DNA of 32,741 bases from Gluconacetobacter asukensis (GCF_014174375.1 NZ_JABEQE010000026.1:1-32741), one strand, 5' to 3'. Positions 8,172-17,320 are shown, numbered from the stretch's first letter. Numbers and translations are program-made. The notes: generated from the letters alone by a model not told the origin.

Positions 8172-11100
8172 TCACCCAAACCGCCGCAGATCCAGCGTCC
8201 GCGGCTGTTCTAGCGACCGCCGCACAACCGGCGTCGGCATGGCCCCCACCGTATGGCCGAACGGGAAGAAGCGGATGCGGCGACGGGCTTCGGCTTCGTT
8301 CGCGTTGACTGGGCGGGTTTCGTAGTTGCGGCCGCCGGGGTGGGCGACGTGGTAGGTCAGGCCGCCGATGCTGCGGCCGGTCCAGATGTCGTAGACGTCG
8401 AACACCAGCGGGGATTGCACGCCCACGGTGGGGTGAAGGGCGCTGGGCGGGTTCCAGGCCTTGAAGCGCACGCCGCCGACATATTCGCCCTGGCGTTCGG
8501 TGCGGGTCAGCGGCACGCCGACGCCGTTGCAGGCGAGGATATAGCGCTCGTCCACCCAGCCGGTGACGCGGGCCTGGACGCGCTCGGCGGAGCTGTCGAC
8601 ATAGCGCACGGTGCCGCCCGCTGCCGGGTCTTCGGCCAGGGTGTGCCATGGTTCCAGCGCGTTGCGCAGTTCCAGCGTCATGCCCAGCAGGGGCACGGTG
8701 CCCACTTCGGGGAAGCGGAACGCCATGTGCGGGGCGAACCAGTCGGCGTCCAGCGGCGCGCCCAGGGCGCGCAGTTCGGCGATGGCGTCATTGAAATCCT
8801 GGCTGACATAATGGGGCAGCATGAAATCGTCATGCAGGCGCGTGCCCCAGCGCACGAGGCGCCGTTCGTAGGGCTTGTTCCAGAAGGCGGCGACGGCCGC
8901 GCGCATCAGCAGCATCTGGGCCGCAGCCATCTGGTGATGGGGCGGCATTTCGAAGGCGCGATATTCCACCAGGCCCAGTCGGCCAGTGGAGGTTTCCGGC
9001 GCGTAGAGCTTGTCGATGCAGAATTCGGTGCGATGCGTATTGCCGGTGATGTCGGCCAGCAGGTTGCGGAACAGCCGGTCGGTCAGCCAGGGCGGGGTCG
9101 GCTGATCGGGGCGGACCTGGGCGAAGGCGATTTCCAGTTCCGCCACGCTGTCGTCGCGGGCCTCGTCCACGCGGGGGTGCTGCGAGGACGGGCCGATGAA
9201 CAGGCCGCTGAACAGGTAGGACAGCGACGGATGGTTGTGCCAGAACCCGACCAGCGATTTCAGCAGGTCCGGCCGGCGCAGGAACGGGCTGTCGGCGGTG
9301 CGGGCGGCGCCCATCACCACATGGTTGCCGCCGCCGGTGCCGACATGGCGGCCGTCGACCATGAATTTCTCGGCGATCAGCCCGGTCGCGCGGGCCTCGT
9401 CATAAAGCTGTTCGCTGCGGCCGACATGTTCGTCCCAGCTTGCGGCGGGGTGGATGTTGACCTCGATCACGCCGGGGTCGGGGGTGATCGAGAAATTCAG
9501 CAGGCGCGGGTCGCGCGGCGGCTGATAGCCTTCCAGCACCACCTTGCGGCCGAAGGCGCGGGCCGTGTCCTCGACCGCCGCGCATAGGTCCAGCCAGTCC
9601 TCGGCCGCGTAGAGCGGGGGCAGGAAGACATGCAGGAGGCCACCGCGTGCCTCGACCGCCAGGGCGGTACGCACGAGTTCGGGCTCTTCGCGCCCGACTT
9701 CCACCAGATGAGTGGCGATGGCGCGATCCAGCGGGATGCGCCCGGTGCCGCCACCCGGATAGGGCGGCAGGGCCGGCAGGTCCGAGAGGGCGGGCTGCTC
9801 GCCAGGCTCGGCCGCGCCGGGGTGGCGGGGCACGCCCTGTTCCGACCAGCCGGGGGCGGTGCCGCCGGCCGAAGGGCCGGTGCGGCGGGCCAGGGCGGGA
9901 TGGGGCGGCAGCGGCGGCACGGGCGCGAACGGATCGCGCTCCATGTCATGGTCGATATTGTCTTCGCTGGCCCAGAGCAGGCTTTGCAGCGGCAGGCGGA
10001 AGCCGACCGGTGCGTCACCGGGGACGAGGAACATCAGGTCGCCCCGGAAGAACCAGCGCCCGGACTGCCAGCGGCGCACGCCGTCGCGCACCACGACGCG
10101 CAGCGGCAGCACGCTGCCGACCGGCACGTTCAGCCCGTGGCCGTAGACGCGGGCCAGGCGCTCGCGCTCCAGCGGGTCGCGCAGCTTGGCGTCCTCGACG
10201 ATCACGTTGGCGGGGAGCCGATGCTCGCGCCACAGATAATAATGAATGTCTTCATAGGCCGGATTGACCAGGCCGGGATCGACCTGCAACCGCTCGGCCA
10301 GCGCGCGGCAGAAGGCGGCGGCGTCCTGTTCGGTCGCCGTGTCGCTGTCATCGTCCGACGCCAGGAGCGACGGGTCGGTCCAGACGGGCTCGCCATCCCG
10401 GCGCCAGTGGCATAGCAGCGCCCAGCGCGGCAATTGCTCGCCGGGGTAATGCTTGCCCAGCACATGCTGGATCGCCGCCCCTTTCGACCAGAGCGGCAGC
10501 AGGCGCCGCAGCAGCCGCCCGGCATAGGCGCGCTTGGTCGGGCCCAGCGCGTCGATGTTCCATTCAGGGGCGTCCATGTCGTCGGCGGCGATAAAGGTCG
10601 GCTCGCCGCCCATGGTCAGGCCGACATCGCCTTCTTCCAGCGTCGCATCGACCGCGCGTCCGGCCGCGAGGATCGCCTGCCATTGCGCATCGTTGTACGG
10701 ACGGGTGGTGCGGGGCGTTTCCAGCACCCGCGTTACCGACATGGCGAAATCGAATTCGGTCTCGCACTTGCCGATTAGGCCGGAAATCGGCGCGGCGGAG
10801 GCGGGCTCGGGCGTTGCGGCCAGGGGGATGTGCCCCTCGCCCGTCAGCAGGCCGGAGGTCGCGTCCAGCCCGACCCATCCGGCGCCGGGCAGATAGACTT
10901 CGGCCCAGGCATGCAGGTCGGTGAAATCCTCGGTCGGGCCTTCGGGGCCGGTCAGGGGCTTCTGGTCCGCCACGAGCTGGATCAGGTAGCCCGAGACGAA
11001 GCGCGCGGCGAAGCCCAGATTGCGCAGCAGCTGGACCAGCAGCCACGCGCTGTCGCGGCACGAGCCCTGACCTTTCTCCAGCGTTTCCTCGGGCGTCCAG

Positions 11101-11597
11101 ACGCCGGGCTCCAGCCGCACCACATAGGCGATGCGCTGCTGGACCCGCTGGTTCAGCGCCACCAGCATGTCCACCGTGCGCTGCCGGCTCGGGTCGACGC
11201 CCGCCAGCAGCTCGGCCAGCAGCGGTCCCGGTTCCTCGCACACGCGGTAGGGCGCCAGTTCGCCGGCCAGCACGGGGTCGTAGGCGAAGGGCCAGTGTTC
11301 GGCCTCGGGCTCAAGGAAAAAGTCGAACGGGTTGATCGTGGCCATGTCGGCCACCAGATCAACGGCGACCTCGAAATGGGTCACGCGTTCGGGGAACACG
11401 ACCCGGGCCTGATAATTGCCCGACGGGTCCTGCATCCAGTTGATGAAATGGGGTTTGGGCTCGATCCGCAGGGCGTAGGACACGATCGGCGTGCGGGCGT
11501 GGGGAGCCGGGCGAAGCCGGATGGTCTGTGGACCGAGCGAGACCGGACGGTCGTATTGATAGCGGGTACGATGCGTCAGTGCGACATGCAGGGTCAT
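8172..11597 (-). CDS. Transglutaminase / DUF2126 fusion protein
   Basis: The protein is large, 1141 residues from the ATG at 11597 (MTLHVALTHRTRYQYDRPVS). The frame is open to 11696, but the family begins at this beta strand. Residues ~1-290 are a bacterial transglutaminase N-domain plus core, with Cys180 (GQGSCRDSAWLL), His229 (DLHAWAEVYLP) and Asp245 (GLDATSG) as triad. The remaining ~850 residues are the DUF2126 region, with MGGEPTFIA, the repeated 'GGG..HVV.GA' stretch and a C-terminal ETRPVNANEAEARRRIRFFP segment. A proline-rich, low-complexity linker lies near the middle (coded around 9780-9930). The family accompanies ATP-grasp/alpha-E genes. The gene is divergent from exactly such a pair, sharing a 251-base intergenic region. 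Confidence 0.9.
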   Translation of the reverse strand: MTLHVALTHRTRYQYDRPVSLGPQTIRLRPAPHARTPIVSYALRIEPKPHFINWMQDPSGNYQARVVFPERVTHFEVAVDLVADMATINPFDFFLEPEAEHWPFAYDPVLAGELAPYRVCEEPGPLLAELLAGVDPSRQRTVDMLVALNQRVQQRIAYVVRLEPGVWTPEETLEKGQGSCRDSAWLLVQLLRNLGFAARFVSGYLIQLVADQKPLTGPEGPTEDFTDLHAWAEVYLPGAGWVGLDATSGLLTGEGHIPLAATPEPASAAPISGLIGKCETEFDFAMSVTRVLETPRTTRPYNDAQWQAILAAGRAVDATLEEGDVGLTMGGEPTFIAADDMDAPEWNIDALGPTKRAYAGRLLRRLLPLWSKGAAIQHVLGKHYPGEQLPRWALLCHWRRDGEPVWTDPSLLASDDDSDTATEQDAAAFCRALAERLQVDPGLVNPAYEDIHYYLWREHRLPANVIVEDAKLRDPLERERLARVYGHGLNVPVGSVLPLRVVVRDGVRRWQSGRWFFRGDLMFLVPGDAPVGFRLPLQSLLWASEDNIDHDMERDPFAPVPPLPPHPALARRTGPSAGGTAPGWSEQGVPRHPGAAEPGEQPALSDLPALPPYPGGGTGRIPLDRAIATHLVEVGREEPELVRTALAVEARGGLLHVFLPPLYAAEDWLDLCAAVEDTARAFGRKVVLEGYQPPRDPRLLNFSITPDPGVIEVNIHPAASWDEHVGRSEQLYDEARATGLIAEKFMVDGRHVGTGGGNHVVMGAARTADSPFLRRPDLLKSLVGFWHNHPSLSYLFSGLFIGPSSQHPRVDEARDDSVAELEIAFAQVRPDQPTPPWLTDRLFRNLLADITGNTHRTEFCIDKLYAPETSTGRLGLVEYRAFEMPPHHQMAAAQMLLMRAAVAAFWNKPYERRLVRWGTRLHDDFMLPHYVSQDFNDAIAELRALGAPLDADWFAPHMAFRFPEVGTVPLLGMTLELRNALEPWHTLAEDPAAGGTVRYVDSSAERVQARVTGWVDERYILACNGVGVPLTRTERQGEYVGGVRFKAWNPPSALHPTVGVQSPLVFDVYDIWTGRSIGGLTYHVAHPGGRNYETRPVNANEAEARRRIRFFPFGHTVGAMPTPVVRRSLEQPRTLDLRRFG

Positions 11598-11848
11598 GCG
11601 TCGACCTTGAACCAGAGTGATATTCCGCACTGGGAACGGTAGCCCAGCATGGTCTGCCGCGAACAGGGGGGAAAGCGGAAATTCACACCGCCCCACCCCC
11701 GAATAATAGCAATACGGAGATCACACCGATTGGGCCTTGGCGGCGGCGCAAATTCTTGCTTGGCTGTAACGGAACACGGACCAGCAGGTGGGGTGGACAT
11801 GAATCCTTCGCGCCTGATCTCCTGCCAGGCACGGGAGAAAACGGGACA
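11598..11848. promoter_or_regulatory. Divergent intergenic region (putative promoters)
   Basis: This is the 251-base gap between the minus-strand transglutaminase/DUF2126 gene and the plus-strand ATP-grasp operon. It must hold both promoters if the two units are transcribed independently. It is locally A/T-richer around 11700-11760. I cannot point to a convincing -35/-10 pair or a palindromic operator. A GGGAGAAAACGGGA stretch just upstream of 11849 serves as the ribosome site of the plus-strand gene. Confidence 0.4.
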
Positions 11849-13345
11849 ATGAGCGACTTTGGGAGCGACTTCGGAAGCGATCCGGGGCAGCACGACGCGC
11901 AACAGGGACCGGGCCTGTTCGTGTCCTACGATACGCCTGATTTCTATTGCGAATTGATGAACCGGCGGGACGCGGCGCCCGAGAGCCTGACCCTGATTCG
12001 CGAGAGGCTGGCGCATTTCGGGCTGACGGAACTGCGCCAGAGGGCCCGCGTTGCCGAGGCGGACCTGTATAATCTGGGCATTACCTTTACCGTCTATACC
12101 GATCGCGACGCGATCGACCGCATCCTGCCCGTCGATCTGATTCCGCGCGTGCTGACCGCCGCCGAATGGGACCATGTCGAGCGCGGGGTGCAGCAGCGCG
12201 TCGCCGCGATCAATCATTTCCTGTGGGATATCTATCACGAGCGCCGCATCCTGAAGGACGGCATCGTTCCCGCCGGGCTGGTGCTGGGCAATTCCAATTA
12301 CCGGCCCGAGATGGAGGGGCTGGACGTTCCCGGAGGGGTCTACGTCCACATCAACGGCACCGACCTGGTCCGGGACGGCGCCGGGAACTTCCTGGTTCTG
12401 GAAGACAATGCGCGCACGCCCTCCGGCGTGTCCTATGTCATCGAGAACCGGCACATGATGCTGCGCAGCATGCCGGATCTGGCCGCGGGCCTGGACCTGA
12501 TGCCGGTGGACGAATACGGGCCGCGTCTGCGCCGCGCGCTGACCGAAACGGCGCCCGGCGGCATCCGCGACGCGGAGGTCGTGCTGCTGTCGCCCGGCAT
12601 CTACAACTCCGCCTATTTCGAGCATGTCTTCCTGGCGCGGGAGATGGGCGTGCCGCTGGTCGAGGGCCGCGACCTGATGGTCGAGAACGGGCGCGTATTC
12701 ATGCGCACCGTGGCGGGACCGCGCCCGGTCCATTCGATCTATCGCCGCCTGAATGACGATTTTCTCGACCCGCAGGTCTTCAACCCCGACAGCATGCTGG
12801 GCGTGCCCGGCCTGGTGGACGCCTATCGCCGTGGCAACGTGACGATCGCGAACGCGATCGGCACCGGCGTTGCGGACGACAAGGCCGTCTATGCCTACAT
12901 GCCGCGCATCATCCGCTATTATCTGGGTGAGGAGCCGATCCTCTCGAACGTCGAGACCCATATCTGCGGCGAGCCCGAGGGGCTGGCCTATACGCTGGCG
13001 AACCTGGACAGGCTGGTGGTCAAGCCGGTCGGCGAATCCGGCGGCTATGGGCTGATCATCGGCCCCCACGCGACCCAGGCCGAGCTGGAGACATTCCGCG
13101 CCAGCCTGCTGGCCGATCCGGCCAATTATATCAGCCAGCCGGTCATCGACCTGTCGGTCTGCCCCACCTTGTGCGAGGCCGGGGTCGAGGCGCGGCATGT
13201 CGATCTGCGGCCCTTCGCGGTCACCGGCGAGTCGACTTGGGTGCTGCCCGGCGGGCTGTCGCGCGTGGCGCTGCGCAAGGGATCGCTGGTGGTCAATTCC
13301 TCGCAGGGCGGCGGGTCGAAGGATACATGGGTGCTGGCATCATGA
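11849..13345 (+). CDS. Circularly permuted type-2 ATP-grasp protein
   Basis: The protein has 498 residues from the ATG at 11849 (MSDFGSDFGSD), preceded by a GGGAGAAAACGGGA ribosome site. Family segments include LGITFTVYTDRDAIDRILPVD, HFLWDIYHERRILKDG, FLVLEDNARTPSGVSYVIEN, VLLSPGIYNSAYFEH, and the acidic/basic ATP-binding segment VVKPVGESGGYG near residue 390. The family is predicted to ligate a carboxylate to an amine with ATP in the cytosol. It is homologous to the N-terminal half of the protein at 2313-4811. The stop overlaps the next gene's start (ATGA), so it is made together with the alpha-E partner. The extreme N-terminus repeats a DFGSD unit and is probably disordered. Confidence 0.92.
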   Translation: MSDFGSDFGSDPGQHDAQQGPGLFVSYDTPDFYCELMNRRDAAPESLTLIRERLAHFGLTELRQRARVAEADLYNLGITFTVYTDRDAIDRILPVDLIPRVLTAAEWDHVERGVQQRVAAINHFLWDIYHERRILKDGIVPAGLVLGNSNYRPEMEGLDVPGGVYVHINGTDLVRDGAGNFLVLEDNARTPSGVSYVIENRHMMLRSMPDLAAGLDLMPVDEYGPRLRRALTETAPGGIRDAEVVLLSPGIYNSAYFEHVFLAREMGVPLVEGRDLMVENGRVFMRTVAGPRPVHSIYRRLNDDFLDPQVFNPDSMLGVPGLVDAYRRGNVTIANAIGTGVADDKAVYAYMPRIIRYYLGEEPILSNVETHICGEPEGLAYTLANLDRLVVKPVGESGGYGLIIGPHATQAELETFRASLLADPANYISQPVIDLSVCPTLCEAGVEARHVDLRPFAVTGESTWVLPGGLSRVALRKGSLVVNSSQGGGSKDTWVLAS

Positions 13346-14397
13346 ACCCTCTCATGATCGATATTCCGCCGGGCGGCATCGCCATGCCCAACCTGCTGTC
13401 GCGCTATGCCGAATGTACCATCTGGCTGGCGCGCTACATGGAGCGGATCGAGAACCTCGCCCGCCTGATCGACGTGACCGAGACGTTCGTGCGCGCGCGC
13501 AGCACCAGCACGGGCTGGCTGTCGATCGTGCAGATCAATGCCGACGACGAACGGTTCTTCGAGCGGCACGCGGTCGCGTCGGAGGAAAATGTCGTCGGCT
13601 TCTATGTCATCGACCGCGAGAATCCGAACTCCATCGTCTCGATCGCGCATGCGGCGCGCGAGAATGCGCGTTCGCTGCGGCCGCTGATCTCGACCGAGAT
13701 GTGGATGCATCTCAACATGTTCACCAACGCCATCAGCGCGCTGGGGCCGACCGATATCCGCCCATCCAACCTGTCGGCCCTGTGCGCGCGGCTGAAACAG
13801 GATTGCCAGACCCATCACGGGATCACCGAGGGCACGTTCTATCGTGATCAGGCCTGGCTGTTCTACCTGATCGGCCGCAACCTGGAGCGGGCCGACCAGA
13901 TCACGCGGCTGATCGACATCAAATATCACACGCTGCTGCCCAGCGTCGCCGGGGTGGGGTCGGAGGTCGATATCGGCCAGTGGGCCGCCGTGCTGCGCTC
14001 GGCCGCCGCCTATCACGCCTACCGCCGCACGGTGCCGGGCGACATGACGCCGGCCCATGTCGTCGGCTTCCTGCTGAAGAATGACGGCTTCCCCCGGTCG
14101 CTCTCGACCAGCCTGCGCCAGCTGCACTGGGCGGTGGGCCATCTGCGCACCGATTACGGTCTGAAGAACGGCTACGCCGCCGCCGAGCGGATCGAGGAAC
14201 TGCGCGCCACCCTGGCGGAGCAGACCGTGGAGGACATCATCCTGCGCGGCCTGCACGAATTCCTCGACTGGGTGCAGCGCGAACTGCATCTGGTGCAGGG
14301 CGAGATCGCCCGGGCCTTCTGGCCACCGGCCATGCCGGCCGCCGCCGCCCCTCCGGACCCTGATCCGGGCTTGAGTCAGGAACAGTCCCAGTCATGA
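13342..14397 (+). CDS. Alpha-E domain protein (DUF403)
   Basis: The protein has 351 residues starting at ATG 13342, inside the stop of the ATP-grasp gene. The alpha-E hallmark NLLSRYAECTIWLARYMERIENLARLID opens the domain at about residue 20 (positions ~13390-13475), followed by all-helical sequence with DQAWLFYLIGRNLERADQITR and LRQLHWAVGHLR. The domain is the obligate partner of circularly permuted ATP-grasp proteins, and its biochemical role is not established. The C-terminus ends in a Pro/Ala-rich tail. The stop again overlaps the next gene (aldehyde dehydrogenase) by 4 bases, showing a tightly coupled operon. Confidence 0.92.
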   Translation: MNPLMIDIPPGGIAMPNLLSRYAECTIWLARYMERIENLARLIDVTETFVRARSTSTGWLSIVQINADDERFFERHAVASEENVVGFYVIDRENPNSIVSIAHAARENARSLRPLISTEMWMHLNMFTNAISALGPTDIRPSNLSALCARLKQDCQTHHGITEGTFYRDQAWLFYLIGRNLERADQITRLIDIKYHTLLPSVAGVGSEVDIGQWAAVLRSAAAYHAYRRTVPGDMTPAHVVGFLLKNDGFPRSLSTSLRQLHWAVGHLRTDYGLKNGYAAAERIEELRATLAEQTVEDIILRGLHEFLDWVQRELHLVQGEIARAFWPPAMPAAAAPPDPDPGLSQEQSQS

Positions 14398-15854
14398 TTT
14401 CGCCGTTCGATCCCGGCCGCCTGCCCCACGCGACACAATTCTATATCGACGGGGCCTGGGTGGAACCCCTGGCCCCTCGCCTGCTCGATGTCATCGATCC
14501 GGCCACCGAAGCCCCCTGCACCGCCATCGCGCTGGGCAGCGCGGGCGATGTCGACCGGGCGGTGGCGGCGGCGCGGCGTGCCTTTGCCGCGTGGTCGGTC
14601 TCGACCTGCGCCGAACGGCTGGACGTATTCGAGCGGATTCTGACGGTCTATCGCCGGCGCATGGACGACATGGCCGCCGCGATCTCGCTGGAAATGGGCG
14701 CCCCGCTGCCCATGGCGCGCGACGCACAGGCCTGGGCCGGCATGGCACATCTGGAGGAAACGGCGCGCGCATTGCGCGACTTCACCTTCGACCAGCAGGT
14801 CGACGGCATGATGATCACGCGCGAGCCGGTGGGTGTGGTCGGGCTGATCACGCCGTGGAACTGGCCGATGAACCAGATCGCCTGCAAGGTCGGCCCCGCG
14901 CTGGCCGCCGGCTGCACCATGGTGCTGAAACCCAGCGAGATCGCGCCGCTGAGCGGCCTGCTGTTCGCCGAGATCCTGGACGAGGCCGGCGTGCCGCCCG
15001 GCGTGTTCAACCTGGTGAATGGCGACGGCCCCGGGGTGGGCGAGGCGATTGCCCGCCACCCGGATATCGAGATGGTCTCCTTCACCGGCTCCACCCGCGC
15101 CGGCACCATCGTCGCCCGGCTGGCGGCCGATACGGTCAAGCGCGTGCATCAGGAACTGGGCGGCAAATCGCCCAACATCATCCTGCCCGATGCCGATTTC
15201 GCCGACGCCGCGCGGCGTGGCGTGGCCGGCTGCTTCGGCAATTCGGGCCAGTCCTGCGACGCGCCGACACGCATGCTGGTCCCGGCTGCAAGGATGGACG
15301 AGGTCATGGCGCTTGCCGCGCAGGCGGCCGCGGATTTCATCGTCGGACCGCCGGATGGCGCGGACACGCGGCTGGGCCCGGTGGTCAGCCAGGTGCAGTT
15401 CGATAAGATCCAGCGCCTGATCCAGACCGGCATCGACGAGGGCGCGGTCCTGGTGGCCGGCGGCACGGGCCGGCCGGAAGGGTTGCCGGTCGGCTATTAT
15501 GTGCGCCCCACAGTGTTCGGCCGCGTCATGCCGGACATGACCATCGCGCGCGAGGAAATCTTCGGCCCCGTGCTGTCGATCATTGCCTATGACGATGTCG
15601 AGCACGCGATCGCCATCGCCAACGACACGCCATATGGCCTGGCGGCCTATGTGCAGGGCGGCGATCTGGCCCAGGCCCGTGCCGTGGCCCGGCGCCTGCG
15701 GGCAGGCAATGTGAACATCAATGGTGCGCCCTGGACCGTGGCGGCCCCCTTCGGCGGCTACAAGCAGTCGGGCAACGGGCGCGAGTGCGGCGAATACGGG
15801 CTGACCGACTTCCTGGAAATCAAGGCCATCCTGGGATACGGGCCCGACGCGTGA
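14394..15854 (+). CDS. NAD(P)-dependent aldehyde dehydrogenase
   Basis: The protein has 486 residues, normal for the family. Active-site residues are readable: Asn156 in TPWNWPMN, Glu254 in HQELGGKSPNII, and the nucleophile Cys288 in FGNSGQSCDAPTR. The cofactor loop is FTGSTRAG, and the C-terminal signature is EEIFGPVLSIIAYD. It oxidises an aldehyde to a carboxylate with NAD(P). The start overlaps the alpha-E stop (ATGA), and its own TGA overlaps the GTG of the following FAD oxidase. It is therefore co-translated with an amine/amino-acid oxidase whose product would be an aldehyde. The sequence alone does not set the substrate. A C-terminal GGYKQSGNGRECGEYGL is typical of aldehyde dehydrogenases acting on amine-derived aldehydes, among others. 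Confidence 0.93.
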   Translation: MISPFDPGRLPHATQFYIDGAWVEPLAPRLLDVIDPATEAPCTAIALGSAGDVDRAVAAARRAFAAWSVSTCAERLDVFERILTVYRRRMDDMAAAISLEMGAPLPMARDAQAWAGMAHLEETARALRDFTFDQQVDGMMITREPVGVVGLITPWNWPMNQIACKVGPALAAGCTMVLKPSEIAPLSGLLFAEILDEAGVPPGVFNLVNGDGPGVGEAIARHPDIEMVSFTGSTRAGTIVARLAADTVKRVHQELGGKSPNIILPDADFADAARRGVAGCFGNSGQSCDAPTRMLVPAARMDEVMALAAQAAADFIVGPPDGADTRLGPVVSQVQFDKIQRLIQTGIDEGAVLVAGGTGRPEGLPVGYYVRPTVFGRVMPDMTIAREEIFGPVLSIIAYDDVEHAIAIANDTPYGLAAYVQGGDLAQARAVARRLRAGNVNINGAPWTVAAPFGGYKQSGNGRECGEYGLTDFLEIKAILGYGPDA

Positions 15855-17161
15855 AAGGCCGGCCTGTGGGTACCACGCTGCCGGCCAGCCTGTATGCCGA
15901 CACCGCCCGGCCAGCGGTGCCGACCCCGCCGCTGGCGGGCGAGACCCGTGTCCAGACTGTCCTGATCGGCGGCGGCTTTACGGCGCTGTCGGCGGCACTG
16001 CATCTGGCCGAAGCCGGTCACGCCGTGGCGGTGCTGGAGGCCCATGAGCCCGGCTGGGGTGCCTCGGGGCGCAATGGCGGGCAGGTCAATCCGGGCCTGA
16101 AGACCCTGCCATCGGAAGTTGAACGCCATTTCGGCCCGGAGCGCGGCGCGCGGCTGGCCGAGGCGGCCTGGACGGCGCCCGATCTGGTATTCGATCTGAT
16201 CGCCCGCCACGGCATCGACTGCGCCGCCGCACGCGGTGGTACCGTGCGGGCGGCCACGGCGGACTCCCAGATTCCGGCCCTGCGGCAACTGGCCGAGGAA
16301 TGCGCCGCGCGTGGTGGGGATGTCGCGTGGCTGGACGAGGCAGAGATCGCCGCCCGCACCGGTACGGCCCATTATCGCGCGGCCCTGCTGGACCGGCGGG
16401 GTGGGCAGGTGAACCCGCTGGGTCTGGCGCGCGGACTGGCCGAGGCCGCCATTGCCCATGGCGCCGCGATTTATGGTGGCAGCCGCGCCCTGTCGGTGCG
16501 CCGTGAGGGCGGACGCTGGCGGGTGGGCACGCGGCACGGCGCAGTGCTGGCCGACCGCGTGGTCTTCGCCACCAACGGCTATGCCGACCGGCTGTGGAAC
16601 CGGCTCCGCCGGACCGTGGTGCCGGTCACCAGCGCCATCATCGCCAGCGCCCCCCTGCCGCCCGAAGCCCGCGCCCGCATCCTGGCGTCGCGCGAGGTGC
16701 TGTATGAACTTGGCGAGATCACGACCTATTACCGGATCGACGATGCGGGGCGGCTGCTGATCGGCGGCCGGTCGACGCTGGGCGAGCGCGACGGGCCGGA
16801 TGCATTCCCGTTCCTGCGCCGGCAGGCGCTCGCCCTGTGGCCATTCCTGCGCGATGTGCCCTGGACCCATGGCTGGAACGGGCATGTGGCGGTCACGATG
16901 GATCATTACCCGCACTGGCACGAACCGATGCCGGGCATCATCGCCTGTCTGGGCTATAACGGCCGGGGCGTCGCGATGGCGACAGTGCTGGGGCGCGAAG
17001 TGGCCCGCCGCGCGCTGGGCGCCAGCACCGAAGACATCCTGCTGCCGCCGGGTCCGATCCGGCCGATCCCGTTCCATGATGCCTGGCCGCTGGGGGTCAC
17101 GGCGAAGGTGCTGCAGGGGCGGGTTGTCGATGCGCTGGCGCGAAGGGTCTTCTTTTTCTGA
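15851..17161 (+). CDS. DAO-family FAD-dependent oxidoreductase (PuuB-like)
   Basis: The protein has 436 residues from a GTG at 15851 that overlaps the aldehyde dehydrogenase stop (GTGA); a second GTG lies 15 bases on. An N-terminal FAD-binding Rossmann motif (LIGGGFTALSAALHL, glycines near residues 40-42) ends in an acidic residue (VLEAHEPGWGASG). This is followed by GRNGGQVNPGLK, typical of the PuuB/ordL-type members, and a C-terminal GYNGRGVAMATVLGREVA. Members oxidise the C-N bond of amines or amino acids, giving an imine/aldehyde, ammonia or amine, and H2O2. The placement directly behind an aldehyde dehydrogenase mirrors puuB-puuC logic, but no gamma-glutamyl-putrescine synthetase (puuA) is here. 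The ATP-grasp gene may play that part (inference). The stop codon lies inside a hairpin. Confidence 0.88.
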   Translation: MKGRPVGTTLPASLYADTARPAVPTPPLAGETRVQTVLIGGGFTALSAALHLAEAGHAVAVLEAHEPGWGASGRNGGQVNPGLKTLPSEVERHFGPERGARLAEAAWTAPDLVFDLIARHGIDCAAARGGTVRAATADSQIPALRQLAEECAARGGDVAWLDEAEIAARTGTAHYRAALLDRRGGQVNPLGLARGLAEAAIAHGAAIYGGSRALSVRREGGRWRVGTRHGAVLADRVVFATNGYADRLWNRLRRTVVPVTSAIIASAPLPPEARARILASREVLYELGEITTYYRIDDAGRLLIGGRSTLGERDGPDAFPFLRRQALALWPFLRDVPWTHGWNGHVAVTMDHYPHWHEPMPGIIACLGYNGRGVAMATVLGREVARRALGASTEDILLPPGPIRPIPFHDAWPLGVTAKVLQGRVVDALARRVFFF

Positions 17162-17268
17162 AGAAAAAGAAGCAAAAAGACTTTTGATCCGTTCAGGGCC
17201 ATCGCCTGCCCCAGCAAAAAACTCCTGAACGAATCAAAGTTTTTTGGTTCTTTTTTTCAAAAAAGAAC
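17149..17268. terminator. Three stacked A/T-rich inverted repeats
   Basis: Stem 1 (17149-17172) is CTTCTTTTTCT-GA-AGAAAAAGAAG, a perfect 11-bp stem that contains the oxidase stop codon. Stem 2 pairs 17174-17197 imperfectly with 17224-17246 (shared core CGTTCAGG / CCTGAACG) around a GC-rich loop. Stem 3 (17247-17268) is GTTCTTTTTT-TC-AAAAAAGAAC. Long T- and A-tracts flank the stems on both strands, which suits bidirectional rho-independent termination. The A/T richness is in sharp contrast to the surrounding genes. Such multi-hairpin intergenic blocks look like a dispersed genomic repeat. The remainder up to the lhr start at 17321 shows nothing else. Confidence 0.6.
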
Positions 17269-17320
17269 GAAGAATCCCGCCTCGCACACCGCTGAAAAGC
17301 AGAGAGAACCGGGCTGCGAC

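Noticed and set aside
8253-9587. Open frame opposite the DUF2126 gene
   Set aside because: It is a shadow frame with Gly/Ala/His-rich composition and no motif. The minus-strand protein is strongly supported.
11594-13198. Minus-strand open frame opposite the ATP-grasp gene
   Set aside because: It is antisense to a well-supported gene; composition is that of a shadow frame.
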